Shown here piece by piece: positions 34,951 to 47,500 of a stretch of 64,000 nt of DNA. The translations under genes and the position numbers were made by a program. How positions within the stretch are numbered: position 1 is the first letter of the stretch; each line of letters begins with the position of its first letter. Origin of the DNA: Chimonanthus salicifolius (lineage: Eukaryota > Streptophyta > Magnoliopsida > Laurales > Calycanthaceae); the NCBI GenBank assembly GCA_013350335.1, contig CM023535.1:30970991-31034990 (forward strand), given 5' to 3'. The notes beneath the pieces were generated by a model. The model searched no databases. It was not told the DNA's origin and saw nothing but the letters and a program-made list of their open reading frames with translations.

Positions 34951-35927
34951 TTGGATCAATGAATCATTTGGGCATTTGGGCTATTTTACAAACACTTGGT
35001 CAGTTTAAAAAGCCATTCAAGAATACACTTTTCACATCCATTCGGTAGAGTTTGTACTTGAGGTGGCATACAATGGAGAGCAGAATTCTAATGGATTCTA
35101 ATCTTGCTGCAGGGCCAATGGTTTCATCAAAATCTAGACCTTCAATTTGAGTGTATCCCTGAGCTATCAGTTTTTCTTTATTTCTCACAATGGTTCCATG
35201 TTCATCCAGCTTGATTTTGAAATTCCATTTTGTTCCATTTATGTGTGTTTCCTTGGGTCTAGGAACCAAATCCCATACATCATTTCTAGTAAATTGTCTT
35301 AGTTCCTCTTGCATAACATTACCCCAATCTTCATCATCTATGGCTTCTTCTATCATTTTGGCTTCTAGTTGTGAAGTAAAATACGCAGAATTAACCAGGT
35401 TCTCAAGTTGTCTTCTTGTTCTTACCCCAGCAGTGGGTTTTCCTATGATTTGTTGGAGAGGGTGTTCTTTTAAATTTTTTAGGGTTTTTGGTTCAGGTGG
35501 GGGATTTTGTGGCTCATTTTCGCTCTCTAGATTTTCTTCTTCTTGAGCTAACCTGATGATTTCCTCTTCTTTTAACTCTTTATCTGGTGTACTTACTTGG
35601 TCATCTACTACAACATTTACTAATTCTTGGATGGCACCAGTTTTAAGGTTCTTTACCCTATAAGCATGACTATTTGTGGAATATCTGAGGAAGACGCCAT
35701 CATCGCTTTTGGATTCAAATTTTCCTAAATGCTCTCTATCCCGCAGTATGTGGCACTTGCTTCTAGAGACTTTAAAGTACTTAGAGTTGGGTTTCCTACC
35801 AGTCCAAAGTTCATGAGCAGTTTTGTTTAGCCCGACTCTAAAATATATTTGATTGATGATATAGCATGCGGTGTTAACTGCTTCAGTCCACATATTTTTT
35901 GGAACATTCTTACTCTCTAGTAAGGTG
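34951..35927 (-). pseudogene. Copia RT N-terminal part and integrase C-terminal linker
   Basis: One long open frame (35000-36067, 355 codons) spans the integrase tail (ELWTGRKPNSKYFKVSRSKC, about 35740-35830), an acidic Glu/Pro-rich linker (about 35480-35590) and the RT fingers (WDLVPRPKETHINGTKWNFK, 35220-35280; LYRMDVKSVFLNGFLN at the end). It is the best-preserved part of this pol. The frame is lost at 35000, before the palm catalytic motif. Confidence 0.88.
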
Positions 35928-36460
35928 TTAAGACATTTCTTGAAGGACCCTATTTTTCCTCCCAGCAACTCCATTTTGCTGAGGAGTTTTGGGGGCAGAG
36001 TATTCATGATGGATGCCTCGTTTTTTACAGAATTTATTAAATGACTTATTTTTAAATTCCCTCGCATGATCAGTCCTTATTCTGTGAATAATTGACTCTT
36101 TTGCATTCATAATCCGTTTTGCAATGATTTTGAAGTCATGAAATGCATCAAAGTTTTCCTTCAAAAAGGCCACCCCCGTATATCTAATATAGTCATCAAT
36201 TATTACCAGGAAATTCCTTTTTCCACCAGCACTTTCGTGTTGAGTGGGTCCAATAAGTCCATGTGAAACACTTCTAAGGGTCTAGAAGTTGCAATCAAAT
36301 TTGTATGTTTATGAGCTACCTTGATTTGTTTTGCTAGTCACCACAGATGGTTTTTTCAGATCAACTAACTTTAGGTAAACCCTTTTTATGTTAACTTAGT
36401 TTGGACAAGTCCTTGAAGTTCACATGACCGAGCCTTTGATGCCAAAGTTCAGCTTCACTA
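35928..36460 (-). pseudogene. Copia integrase core, active-site Glu replaced
   Basis: The minus strand shows the GAG-pre-integrase motif (ELWHQRLGHVNFKDLS, about 36400-36450), the first Asp (HMDLLDP, about 36255-36275), a frameshift near 36230, then 35928-36173 with the second Asp in RTDHAREF. The third catalytic residue lies in TPQQNGVAGRKNR, where Gly stands in the place of the family Glu. With that change the integrase would be inactive even without the frameshift. Confidence 0.85.
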
Positions 36461-37100
36461 ATTTTGGATATGAGGCACTCATGTGTGACAGGAGTTGATG
36501 AACAGTCCAAAATATAGCAATTATCAGAAGTAAGGATACCACTTAAGACAATTTCACCTTCTTTTGAATAAACATGGCAGTCTTTTTTACTAAGGTGACT
36601 TTACTATCATTAGCACACAATTGAGATATACTAAGTAAATTGCACTTAAGTCAATCATTAAGATATACGCCTTTGATAACCCCAAAAGATGGCAGATTCA
36701 GTGACCCCTTACCAATTATATTTTCCATGTTTCCATCTCCAAAAAGGACAGATCCTCCCTTAAAATTAACTAGATCAGACATATAAGAACTATTTCCAGT
36801 CATATGTCGAAAGCATCCACTATCCAAGTACCATTTGGACTGCCTTTCAACACTTAGGGCTGTATGAATCATGAACCTCTTATTAATTTGAGAGCAAATA
36901 GACGAAGGGCCAATGGTAGAGTTCTTCTCCTTTTGATGTATAATCTGAGTAGATCTGAAATAAGGTTTCCCGTCAAAGAATCTGATCCTTGGATTCCCCA
37001 ATCTATTCAGGATGGTTTGTAGTTTTTTATTCTTCTTTAGATAGCAATTAGTTTCAGGATGACCCCGTTTTCCACAATAAGTGCATTGTATGTTAAAGAG
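36461..37100 (-). pseudogene. Copia protease and gag zinc knuckle
   Basis: The frame 36651-37001 contains the protease motif WYLDSGCFRHMTGNSS, the copia form of the catalytic Asp-Ser-Gly. Just upstream (37020-37095, another frame) is a CX2CX4HX4C zinc knuckle, with CTYCGKRGHPETNC readable on the minus strand. A frameshift lies between them. Confidence 0.85.
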
Positions 37101-37739
37101 TTTAGATGTCTGGTTTTTAACAAATATGGGAGTTTACCCCGAGGTAATTTCCATGTTTTTACAATGCTCTTTCCCAGACTCATCCTTGTAATTCTTTTCA
37201 GAAGTAAGGATCTTTCCCAATTTTTCATTTCCATGATCGACCTTGTCTTGAGATTGAGATAGCCTTTCCAAGTCAGACAATAACAAAGTAATCTTGTTTT
37301 CAATACATCTTTTCATTTCTGCCAAGTGGTTGTGATCTCTATTGCACAGATTCACTTGGGATTGAAGATCAGTCTAACTTTTTCTCAACACTAATACCTC
37401 ATCAATTGATTTTTCAAATTTCGCTGAGAGAGCTTTTCTTTCAGTTCTTTCAATTTAAAGAAGTTTGGTCAAGTAGGTAGTCTTTCTTCTAAGTTTGTGA
37501 GCTTTCTTGGTCAATTCCATACTCTCAAGATACAGAGCACTCTATGATTCTTGGAGATCATCAAGTGTCTCTTCATTTTCAGATTCACTAAAATGTTCTT
37601 GTTTATCACAAGGAAACGAAGCAACAAGACCAAGAATTGTACCTTTACTTTCTTTATCCAAGGTTGATGCACGCTTAGATTCTTCTGAGTTATATCTTTT
37701 CATTTTGTTTGAGTCTTCTTCCTTTTGATGATGAGTTAT
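37101..37739 (-). pseudogene. Copia gag C-terminal region, broken
   Basis: Charged, Lys/Glu-rich text in several short frames (for example 37542-37739 with NKMKRYNSEESKRASTLDKE), typical of the gag stretch before the zinc knuckle. It is cut at 37740 by the solo copia LTR; the flanking AGTTA reappears at 47263, after which about 220 bases of gag/leader remain. Gag N-terminal sequence appears to have been deleted. Confidence 0.65.
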
Positions 37740-37778
37740 GAAAGTCCCTTTCACATAGTGCTAGAACACGATTTGACC

Positions 37779-37807
37779 CTAGAGGAGAGAGAGAGAGAGA
37801 GGGGGGG
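37779..37807. repeat. (GA)n then G-run near copia LTR end
   Basis: AGAGGAGAGAGAGAGA followed by seven G. It occupies the position of the 13-G and 24-G runs in the two other copia LTR copies. Confidence 0.9.
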
Positions 37808-38680
37808 TGAATAGATCAATCCCAGTTTCCATGGTGTTTACAAAATTCTTGATTGTTTAATGTTTAAGTGTAGCGGAATAACAACATTAATCAAGAGATT
37901 GTTTAGTGTGGTAAATTGTTTATAATTTCTTTAAACAATCACACTAAGTTTCGAACCCTTTGCAAATTGCTTGATTATCTATGATTGTGCACAATGTATA
38001 AATAAAGACAATTAAATGCAAAGTGATGTGTGTTAAGAAAAGTACTTAAATACTGAACACAAACACACAAAGATCAAACACCATAAGACCAAATTTATAG
38101 TGGTTTGGTTAGCCAACCTACATTCACTGTTAAGACTCATTCAACCTTGTGCTATCTCCAAATCCATTAAGTGGGGACTTACACCCTCACAATTTGAGTA
38201 GGAATTCCACCTCACTCAATCGGCTGGGAATTCCACCCACTTCTGTGCTAGAGACGACACTTTAGAGTTTTTTATAGTGGTTCCGTAGCCAATCCTCCTT
38301 AATCCACTTTCGGGACAAAGGCTTTAAATAAAAATTAAAACTCGGAAGCACTTGTGTTTGAATCTCTTTCTTGTTGATGTGTGCTTCTCGAAGATCCCAC
38401 CCAATGTGTGCTGACACTCCTCCTTGTAGCCGTCATAAAACAATCACAATTCTAGGGTGACAAAGAACCTGGTTTTACGCAAAGCTTTCCTAGTTTATTA
38501 TCCTTTCTCCTTTATATTTCTCACAAAATTAATCCATATGATTGGTTATATTTGATTCCCTAAGTGTAAGCACGAGAGAGAGAGAGAGTGATCCTTCTGT
38601 TGGCCCTTGTTTAAGCTCACTGATAATGATGAGGGTCTAACTGATTTACCAAAGGATGCCCATTGGTTGCACAAAAATTG

Positions 38681-38689
38681 GTATTTATA
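38681..38689 (-). promoter_or_regulatory. TATA box of copia LTR
   Basis: The minus strand reads TATAAATAC in the middle of the LTR, a good plant TATA box. Confidence 0.6.
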
Positions 38690-39084
38690 GACACGGCAAC
38701 CAGATGCAGCAACGGCAATGTATCGACAGGTCGGTGACACTAGGGGTCGGTGACTAAAAATGCTACCGTTCAACATATCGACCGTTGCGCATTAATGCAC
38801 TCCCAACGGTATAATTCTTTCTCGACCGACATGCCGGTGTCGCCGATGGGTTTACAGTCATGGCACCGATAGGTCGGTCCATACCGAGAGGCTCGGTCTG
38901 GGGAACACCATGATGTCCTGAAACCAATCTTACCCAAACCGACCTGTCACCCTTTACTGAGGGGTCGGTCCTTGTAACGCCCGCCCCTTTTCACTATGCT
39001 ACTTAGCCGAAAATCAGAGTCTATTTTTTTTTTTTTTGAATTAAAGAGTGACAAAGAGCGCGGGACGTCACAACGCGAGTTAAG

Positions 39085-39167
39085 TCCGAGCTTCCACAGC
39101 CTGGCCCTTAACTGGCCAACCCTACGTGTACGTGGAACTAAGTCCACGAAGAACGGTTCACATGTAG
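39085..39167 (-). other. Structured block in LTR
   Basis: Outer stem CTACATGT..ACACGTAG read on the minus strand (39160-39167 with 39122-39129, one G-U pair) enclosing CGTGGAC..GTCCACG; hairpin CCAGGCT..AAGCTCGG at 39085-39104 has one mismatch. Confidence 0.65.
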
Positions 39168-39660
39168 AAAGTAAGCTTGCAGAATATTTAACCAAATGCG
39201 GAATTATAATAGAGTCTATCCTACTAATTTTAGATAGCAAGGAAGTTACATCACTTAATTAATAACAACACCTCAAAATTATAATGTCCAACATAAAGTC
39301 CAACCCATAGCAAGTAATCTAAAATATTACTGTCCGACGAGCTAAGTTACTCAAATTACATTTCCACAATGAACTTAAATAAATTAACTAGCCCGCTCCT
39401 CCAAGCTCCTACGCTTGGCTCCCGTCGCGTCCTTCATTTCCTCCATCCCCTGCGTCATCAGCTAAGGTGGAAGTAGGGAGTTAGATAACACGCCCAGTAG
39501 GTACTCCGAGTAGGGCCAACACATGGATTAGTGATAACATAACACATAGGTAATAGTATAACAAAAACCATGAAATCAATGCCATGCCATGGGTGTCTTA
39601 TGTTATGAGTCCCACCCATCATCCTTACCATTGTACAATGTCCCTTTTCAATCATACATA

Positions 39661-40060
39661 ATGTCCCCCTTGATGGAAAAGCCTCGTCAAGATAAATCAA
39701 CACAAGTGTCCCCCTTGATGGCAAAGCCTCATCAAGATATAATAACAAATACAAATATCCCCCTTGATGGAAAAACCATCATCAAGGTATCCTAAATACA
39801 AGTATCCCCCTTGATGGCAAAGCCTCATCAAGGTATTCATAAACACATAGTATCCTTCTTGTTTGGATAGCCTCATCAAGATAATCATAAACACATAGTA
39901 ACCTTCTTGCTTGGATAGCCTCATCAAGATAATCATAAACACATAGTAATCTTCTTGTTTGGATAGCCTCATCAAGATAATCATAAACACATAGTATCCT
40001 TCTTGTTTGGATAGCCTCATCAAGATAATCATAAACACATAGTATCCCCATGTATGTTTA
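39661..40060. repeat. 48-bp minisatellite of hairpin units
   Basis: The units at 39841, 39889, 39937 and 39985 have an exact 48-base period, with a partial fifth at 40033. More diverged units precede them from 39661 (period 46-50). The earlier units contain CCTTGATGG..CATCAAGG, an 8-bp stem; the later units have changed one arm to CTTGTTTGG. Because 48 is divisible by three, open frames run through it, but no real protein is indicated. Confidence 0.92.
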
Positions 40061-40412
40061 TCGGTCGCCCCGATGGAGCATGGACTCCGGTTTCATTTCA
40101 TCAATCCCATGCTATGCATGAGATGTAAGTGCAATATGCCATATAATAATAATTCAAACCATAGCATTTAAATCTCATCTTAAAACATATCATTTGATTA
40201 CCAAAATAATTCAAGAAACATCCATACACATATAATCCATGGCTTACAATAAGGTTGGAATCCTACCAAATACCGATTATTGTTCCTTAGCACTTCCGTC
40301 CAAGAATTCGGTCACCAAACGCGTACCGCTTGCAACGTCCCAATACCTTATTACACATTAATAATTAAACCCATGTTTTAATCATGCTCATGTCCCTAAC
40401 ACATGCCTTAGT

Positions 40413-41335
40413 GGGGTTCGGCCATACACCATGGCTGAATCTCACTATCTGGGTTTGTGGGTCCCATTTAATCCATCAAACATTCTAATTATGTGAGTTT
40501 AAAATCCAGCACCCTAGGCTCCATTAATCCACACATAAGGTCATCATCAAGGCACTTAAGTCCATGATCAACCTCCCTGGGGTTCGGCCATACACCATGC
40601 CCGAACCCATGGTTCTTTATTTTGGCCATATTTACACTTTATGCCACTCCTCTTGGTTAAACACTTCCTCCATCCTTGTACATTTTTGTCCATAACTGAT
40701 CCATAACTTGGAACCATGAGTGCCTCATTTAATCATGTCATAAAATCATTAAAATCAGCCCTTTACTTAACCTAATCCCCATTAACTTAAACACATATAT
40801 AGACCTTAATCTTAGGCCATAAAATGGCTCACAAATGGGTCATGGGTTCGGCCATACACCATGGCCGAACCCATGATGTCTTTTTCCCCATTTTTCCTTG
40901 AATCCATTGCAACATTTTTGATCCCCAAACAGTCCTTCCTTGGGGGGGGTTTCCATCATGCATTTAGATCACCATTTTAAATCATCTTTAGGTACATTTT
41001 TGAGTCCATCAAAGCTACCAATATTCCCCCATTATTTCCCATATTTTTACACCTATTAAAATACTAATACATCACCATAGGGTTCGGCCATACACCATGG
41101 CAGAACCCATGGTTCATGGTTCATCTTCCTCTACCACTTTTGAGGCCATAAGAACCATTCACATTTCTCCATGGATTTCCCTCATTAAAATCCTTTTAAA
41201 AATCACTAACATTCATTCACTTAAAACCTTTAAAAATTATTAACCACCTTCCATAGCCTCCATTCTTTAAACCCATTAAGCAATACTTAATCTCCTTCCA
41301 TGGGGTTCGGCCATACTACATGGCCGAACCCTATG
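40413..41335. repeat. Hairpin array, 5 copies
   Basis: Copies near 40413, 40579, 40843, 41081 and 41303. The one at 40843 is a perfect stem with loop ACACC; the others have one to three mismatches. Confidence 0.88.
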
Positions 41336-43442
41336 GTCCATCATTCCTCAAAAATTACATCTCCATGCTTTAATAAACCTTAAATACATAATGTCCTTAA
41401 TAGTCCTTTATTTTTCTTAACCTATCTCACCCATTAGGGTTTGTCCATTTCTCATCCTTTCCTTGGATGGATTTTAGATCCATGGCCCATGACATTTTTG
41501 GCCACCATTCAATCCAAGAAAATGGACTCCATTTAATCCTTAAAAAATTGTAGAATCTTGTTTAGTGAAACTTACCGATCCGCTACTCCTCCGGCTTCCT
41601 TTTTTCTCCTCTTGGTTCCTTAGCCTTCTTTCTCCTTCTTCTCCTTGTTGTTCGGCCAATGGATGAGCTTGACCAAGGTGAGATCACCAAAGGTTGGTTC
41701 GGCCAAGATGAAGGTAGATTGAGAGAGGGAAAGGAGGAGAGAAAAAAAGCTATCCTAAGGTCTTGAGAGTGGTGGTCGGCCAAGCTTGGGGTGTTCTTGT
41801 TTCTTTTTCTTTCTTCTAAGTCTTTCCTTCTTTCTCTTCTTTCTCCTTGGTGTTTTCTTTTCTTTTGGTCTTGGGAGAGAGAGGGACGGCTAGGAGAGTG
41901 AGAGATGGAGAGGATGAGATGAGAATGAGATGGAGAAATGGGATGGGAACCTTAGACTTTCCCATCTCATCTTGGTTGCTTGGGTTACACTCCTCCATGA
42001 TTCATTTGACGAACCAACATGGGGAAGTATGGGCTTGCATGTCCTTGGTGGTGGTAGTTGGGTGAAACCACCACCATGCCAATGGTTTTGGTGTCCAAGA
42101 TGGGTGGTTTGGGCTTCCCATCATGTCCATTAACCAACCATCATGGGGAGGGGTATGGCCTCTCATGCCTTTGGTGGTGGTGGTTGGGATGAAACCACCA
42201 CCCTTGCCAACGGTTTTTGGGTGTGTTTATCTTAGTGGTTTGGGTGGTTTCAATGAGATGAAACCACCCCTTTGACTCACCTCTTTGACTCCTCCTTTGA
42301 CTCATTTGACTCACTTAATTATTCAATTAACTTATTTGATTAATTTGATACTTAATCTTAGGTCACTTAATTACATCATTTAATTCTATTCAACTTCCTT
42401 AATCTTCTCCATGAATCCGCCCATGATTGACCAAGTCAACCATGGTGGCCGGCCCCACCAATTCCTTAGCCTACCTGCCACCTCACTTGATGAGGTGGAG
42501 GTGGGCCCCACTTGATTATGCCACCTTAATTTAATCCAACTTAACTTAGGTGATTTTCATTAATTAATCCAACTGAATTTACTTTGATCCTCCTTAATTC
42601 CCTTTGACTTATCAATGGTTGACCAAGTCAACCATGGTGGTCGGCCCCACTTATGTCTTGGTCCACACGCCACCTCACTTGATGAGGTGGGGTTGGGCCC
42701 CATTAGACCATGACACTTGTATAACGCCAATTTAACTTAGGTGATTTAAACCAATTCAATCCATTCCAACTAATTGGATCACCATTGGGCCCATGGCCCA
42801 ATTAAATTTACCTCTTACCCATTTACCCTAAAGCTTAAATAAATCATCTTGACCCATTGGGTCCCAAATGGGTATTCGACCTAATTGACCATCCTTGACC
42901 CAATTTACCATCATTGACCCACTCAAATGAAACTAATCCAATCCATGGTCCATTAGACCATACTTGGGTCATTGTTCAAATTTTGATCCATTTGCCATTC
43001 ATTCCATCAAAATTCTAAATTTCAACCATTAATATAAATAATAACCAATATTTATATTGATTTAAAAATCTGGGCTATTACAGTCCTGGTACTCTCGATC
43101 GGTCTTAAACTACCGATATATCTATGTTCTCGAGATGCCACTTGAGTTCTAAGTTCCAAAACTCATGAATTTTTATCGAAGACTTGTTCACCACGATGGG
43201 TCATTTCAGCCTTTCACCGAGGGGTCGGTGCATACGAGACTCTCGATCAGAGGCACATTGAGAATGATAGTTCTACGATCCAGAATCTTTGTCAATTTGG
43301 CCAACCAGTTCTTGACCACGATGGATCGAACCTGTCTCTGTAACATCCCGCCCTCTCCGAGAAATATCAGAGTCTAAGTTTTTTTTAAAATAATAATAAT
43401 AAAACATCGAAAGAGAGAGGACGGCGTCACGACGCGAGTTAA

Positions 43443-43521
43443 GTTCAGACTACTCAAGTCTAAACCTTAACTGGCCACCCATGTGTACATGGACTAGACC
43501 ATGATAATGAATCACACATGG
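43443..43521 (-). other. Structured block in LTR
   Basis: Hairpin GTTTAGACT..AGTCTGAAC (43443-43465, one G-U pair) and outer stem CCATGTGT..ACACATGG (43514-43521 with 43479-43486, perfect). The arm sequences differ from the CTAYGTGTG subfamilies, but pairing is kept. Confidence 0.75.
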
Positions 43522-44060
43522 AACTAACAACAACATGCGGAATAAACTAGATTAACTGCAGAAATAATATGAAAAGATAGCAAGTAACAGTCCCAAATGA
43601 TAATTAAGATAAACAACCATTCATAGTTAATAGTCTAATCAAACCATAGCAAGTATTACTTATTACATGTCCATCAAAATATAAATCAAATGACAATAAA
43701 TAAGTAATCCTGTTCAACATTCAAGCACTTAGGCTTGGCTCCCCTCCCGGTCATCGACCTTCTCTTTCCCTTTCCTTGTACCTGCATTCTCCTCTGAGGA
43801 TAGAATTAGGGCGTTAGATCAACGCGCCCAGTAGGTTCCCGAATTAGGGCTACCACATGTTAGCATATAAAACATGCATATATATCATATTACATGATCA
43901 TCAAAAACAGGTAAAACAATGCTATGAAGTATGCACATGCAATGAGTCTCTCCCATCATGTACATTTATAGCCATCACTTGACGTGCCTCGCACCGTCAA
44001 GGTAAATCACAGTACACTTCCATCTCTTCATCATTGAGTTGACTCATATCACATATTAGT

Positions 44061-44155
44061 CCTCCTGGCGGAACTCTCATCGCCTAAGGAGACCATTGTG
44101 ACTATGATCATCATGTTACTCCTCCTGGCGGGACTCTCATCGCCTAAGGAAGACG
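44061..44155. repeat. 60-bp tandem hairpin units in LTR
   Basis: Two units start CCTCCTGGCGG at 44061 and 44121; each folds as CTCCTGGCG..CGCCTAAGGAG. The same stem, on the opposite strand, forms the units at 50422-50700. Confidence 0.8.
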
Positions 44156-44483
44156 TAACTCATAATTGCAACACTGTAGAACCTCAATCATCATCCCATG
44201 TCCATGCATGAGATGCCAATGCTTTGTATGCCATTGTAAATGCATAATATATCATTCGAAACCACATAAAATAAACAAGTCTCATAAAGAAAACTAGGGT
44301 AAAACTGTGGTTACAAGTAGGTAGGAAAGCTACTGAAGATTCACTTCAGTACTTGATCTTTCTTTAACGTCACCCGGCCACGATTCGCACGTCGTTCAAC
44401 TTCCGGTACCTTGTCCATACAATAATCAGTAAATCATATTATCACTTACTTGTTCATTCATATCTAAGACCCAGCCACATCAT

Positions 44484-45530
44484 GTGGGGTTCGTGTCCGT
44501 ACATCCAACCCTATGATCATTTCCATCATTGATCATTCCATCAATAATTACTTTTATGCCATTTAGGCTAACCTTTTAGTTTAACCATATCTAAACCAAC
44601 TTAGTGGGGTTCGGCCATACAACTTGGCCGAACCTCACCTTTTTAATTTGGGTTCTTCATTCATCACCTTTAATCCCATTTATTACTTAACCCAATTCTA
44701 TCAAATACTCATTGATGGGGTTCGGCCATGCCACATGGCCGAACCTCATCCTATAGATTTTTATCCATAATCCATCATCATCAATGGTTGATTATTTTCT
44801 TACACATAGTCCATAACTTATCATGTATGATTCCTTAATTAAAACAACCATAAACTCCCATCCAAAACAGCCCATTTATTTCAAAACAGCCCCATGGGGT
44901 TCGGCCATTCTCATAGCCGAACCCTAGGGTTCACTTGATCCAATCATCACCATGATTATTCATGGTTTAATCATGCTAACTCAACCATGAATTATACATG
45001 TTTCAGCCACATAAACATCCACCAAAACAGTAAATTAAACTTCACCAAATCACATCAAACACTATATTTTGTATGGTTTTAAACTCATCAAAATCATCAA
45101 CTACTTACATGGGGTTCGACCATCCAAGGTGGCCGAACCCTATGTCCATGTTTTGGTCTTTCAAACATGTTTTAGGTGTCACTTATTCATATAAAAATCA
45201 GTACATCATTGCTGCATTTTTACCTCTCAAAACCATCCAATAAATTCATCACTTTGTCCAAATAACCATAACACCTCATGGGATTCGGCCATCCAAGATG
45301 GCCGATCCAAATGGTCCATTTCATCAGTTTTAAATCACTGTTTTAAACCCATGATACCTTCAGTCCTTATGTCATTCAGATCCATGTTTTTAAACCTTTC
45401 TAAAACATGCATTTGAATCTTAAATAAAACTTAAAAACAGTCCACCAAAATTCTATGGTTTCCATGTTTCAAACACATCAAAACCAAACCATCATTTGCA
45501 TGGTCGGCCCTCCATGGTGGCCGAACCCAA
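44484..45530. repeat. Hairpin array, 6-7 copies
   Basis: Copies near 44605, 44715, 44895, 45111, 45280 and 45502, with a degraded one at 44484. Several have GGCCAT replaced by a GGCCATCC..GGTGGCC form whose closing pair differs from other LTRs. Confidence 0.82.
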
Positions 45531-46559
45531 TGGTTATTTTTACCATTTTTAAACCTCTATTAATCAAGGTTAAAACCTTGGTGTATTTGGCCATAACCAT
45601 GGCTCAATACACACCCCATTTGCTCCATGTTATTAAACCAAAATAACATATAAATACTTACCAAACTTCCAATCTTTCTCTTTGCCTTTGGTCCTTGGTT
45701 TCTCCCTTTTATTTCTTCCTTTCTTTTGCTGTTTTGTGCTTGATCTACTGGTGTAAACACCTCTGATGTTCCAGCTAGGAAAAACGAATTGGAGAGAGGG
45801 AGAGAGAGATGGAAATTCTTGGCTTTCCAAGGTGAAAAACGGCCAAGCTTGGTGGTCATTTGCTTTAGTACTTCAGCCCACAAGACCCCTCCATTCCCTC
45901 ATCAGTTCTTATAAAAAATGATGGGTCTTGGGTGCTATCCAATGCAGCCCTTAGCACCTACCAATGCAGCCTCCCAACTCCCCAAGCATCACCTCCCATT
46001 TCCATGTATTTCATTTAAAAACCCACCATGAAAATCACCCCAACAAGTCCCCAACGTGTGGGACTTGTTTTGGTGGTTATGACTGAGCCAAACTACTCCT
46101 ATTCCCTCTGAACTCACTGATTTACAGTCCCATTGACTTCCATTTTGACTCACCCAACTCACATGTCCAACTCACCTCATTAATTGACAATCATTTAATG
46201 AATTTGAGTCAACTCATTTTTAATTCAAATTAAATAAAATCAGTTCCACTTAACCTGATTTAACTCGCCATTGAACTCATTTGTGGGCCTACATGGTCGG
46301 CTGTGGTCAACAAAGTCAACCCGACCCGTTGGGTCCCCCTTTAGCTCCTTGACCCATTTTTGACTCCATGACCCAATTATGGGTATTTTGGTCATTTGTA
46401 ATTGGTTTTCACATGTGCATCAGGCCTACCCATTTTTACTCCACTTGATTTCCAATCAAATCATCTTAACCCCATTTAATTTAAGTTCACACAACGGTCA
46501 AATAATCCATTAAGACCCGTTGGGTCCCATTTGGGCCCTTTGACCCATTTAGCCATTTT

Positions 46560-46917
46560 TGACCCAATTGATGTACATTACCCGTCCAATCAAACTTGAC
46601 ATTCATAATGTGCTCATATGATCTTAATTTGACCAATGGGCCCCACCATTTCCTTACTTAAACATCACAAAATAATTAATTTAACACATTAGGGGCATTT
46701 TCATAATTATCCACTTCATTGAGACATTGGGGTGTTACAAACCCAATTTGATGTTCATTACCCATTCAATCAAATTTGACACTTATAATATGCTCATAGG
46801 GTCTTAATTTGAGCAATGGGTCCCACCATTTCCATATTTACAATCACATTCATTGAATTCACCAATCCAGGGGCATTTCCGTAATTATTTCAATCATTGA
46901 GAAATTGGGGTGCTACA
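46560..46917 (-). repeat. Tandem, diverged copies of the LTR 5' terminus
   Basis: 46560-46739 and 46740-46917 are both recognisable LTR starts (minus strand). The inner copy resembles the terminus at 57715; the outer copy resembles that at 47644. The two differ at many positions, so this is not a recent duplication. Confidence 0.75.
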
Positions 46918-47267
46918 GTCTCCACCCAGGGGTCGGTGAGAACGACTGGTCGAGCTGACAGTGAAACCAAGTACATATTTCCAAGTTGGGTTCCAATTCA
47001 CTGTCCAACATTCTCTCTAGGCTTTTAATGATTTTACCATTTGTTCAACTAGGCCTAGGAATGGTCCTCTTAAGGTGTGGGTAACACCTAAAGTCATCTA
47101 TGGCCGTTTACCTGTTTTGTGATTTCCATAACGATGAGCTTTAATCCGGTGGAGCATGATCTTCAATCTTGATCATCTTGAGTCTTCAAGCTTCTAGCAA
47201 GTGCTTATTCTCAAGTCGTGAAATTGACAAACTTAGGGACTCGGCAAGCCGTAGCACTAACAAGTTA

Positions 47268-47485
47268 TCTTTCCTGTCACAGAGATGACAAGAGCAAGAC
47301 CTACTACAGAATTGTATGCATGATATTGTGAATGTGGGCCTTCTAGCTATATTTTTTTAATAAATTTGATTCGATATTTACCCCAGTTATTTTCTTCTCC
47401 GAACATCGAAATACAAGTATCCATGGCAGTTGTTCTAGCAATCAAATCTCATTCGGATGATTAAATCCAAATATATAGAGAACGA
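47268..47485 (-). other. Copia leader and gag remnant
   Basis: On the minus strand this is the stretch from the primer-binding site into gag, only about 220 bases. I see no complete reading frame. It is too short for leader plus gag N-terminus, so a deletion is likely. Confidence 0.5.
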
Positions 47486-47498
47486 GGCTCTGATACAG
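47486..47498 (-). promoter_or_regulatory. Primer-binding site of copia element
   Basis: The minus strand reads CTGTATCAGAGCC, two bases inside the LTR end at 47501. It matches the initiator-Met tRNA complement TGGTATCAGAGCC except at the first bases. It fixes 47501 as the end of a 5' LTR. Confidence 0.8.
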
Positions 47499-47500
47499 AA

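Larger units (their letters stand above)
38973..43082 (-). mobile_element. Solo gypsy LTR, 4110 bp, TSD GTCCT
   Basis: On the plus strand it reads TGTAACGCCCGCCCC to GGGCTATTACA, flanked by GTCCT (38968-38972 and 43083-43087). Minus orientation: A-run 39025-39040, structured block 39085-39167, GTTAGATAAC-type stem near 39478, the largest tandem array of the window (39661-40060), conserved block about 40230-40345, five-copy hairpin array 40413-41335. It is inside the solo copia LTR. Confidence 0.93.
43339..46917 (-). mobile_element. Solo gypsy LTR with duplicated terminus, TSD GTCTC
   Basis: On the plus strand it reads TGTAACATCCCGCCC to GGTGCTACA, flanked by GTCTC (43334-43338 and 46918-46922). 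Total 3579 bases. An inner terminus GGTGTTACA occurs at 46739, and the last 180 or so bases (46740-46917) repeat 46560-46739 in diverged form, so the LTR start is present twice. Modules: structured block 43443-43521, AACGCCC stem about 43810-43831, 60-bp tandem units 44061-44155, hairpin array 44484-45530. Confidence 0.88.
37740..47262 (-). mobile_element. Solo copia LTR with two nested gypsy LTRs, TSD AGTTA
   Basis: The LTR pieces are 37740-38972, 43083-43338 and 46918-47262 (about 1.83 kb together), ending TGAAAGTC on the plus strand and starting TGTTAGTGC on its own strand. The flanks are AGTTA (37735-37739 and 47263-47267). It was inserted into the gag of a related copia element. The inserts at 38973-43082 and 43339-46917 each have their own target duplication. 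Confidence 0.9.

Noticed and set aside
35190..35546. 118-codon plus-strand frame
   Set aside because: A shadow of the copia RT frame on the opposite strand.
39697..40051. Repeated 'protein' on the minus strand
   Set aside because: An open frame caused by a 48-bp tandem repeat divisible by three in a solo LTR; no start context or domain.
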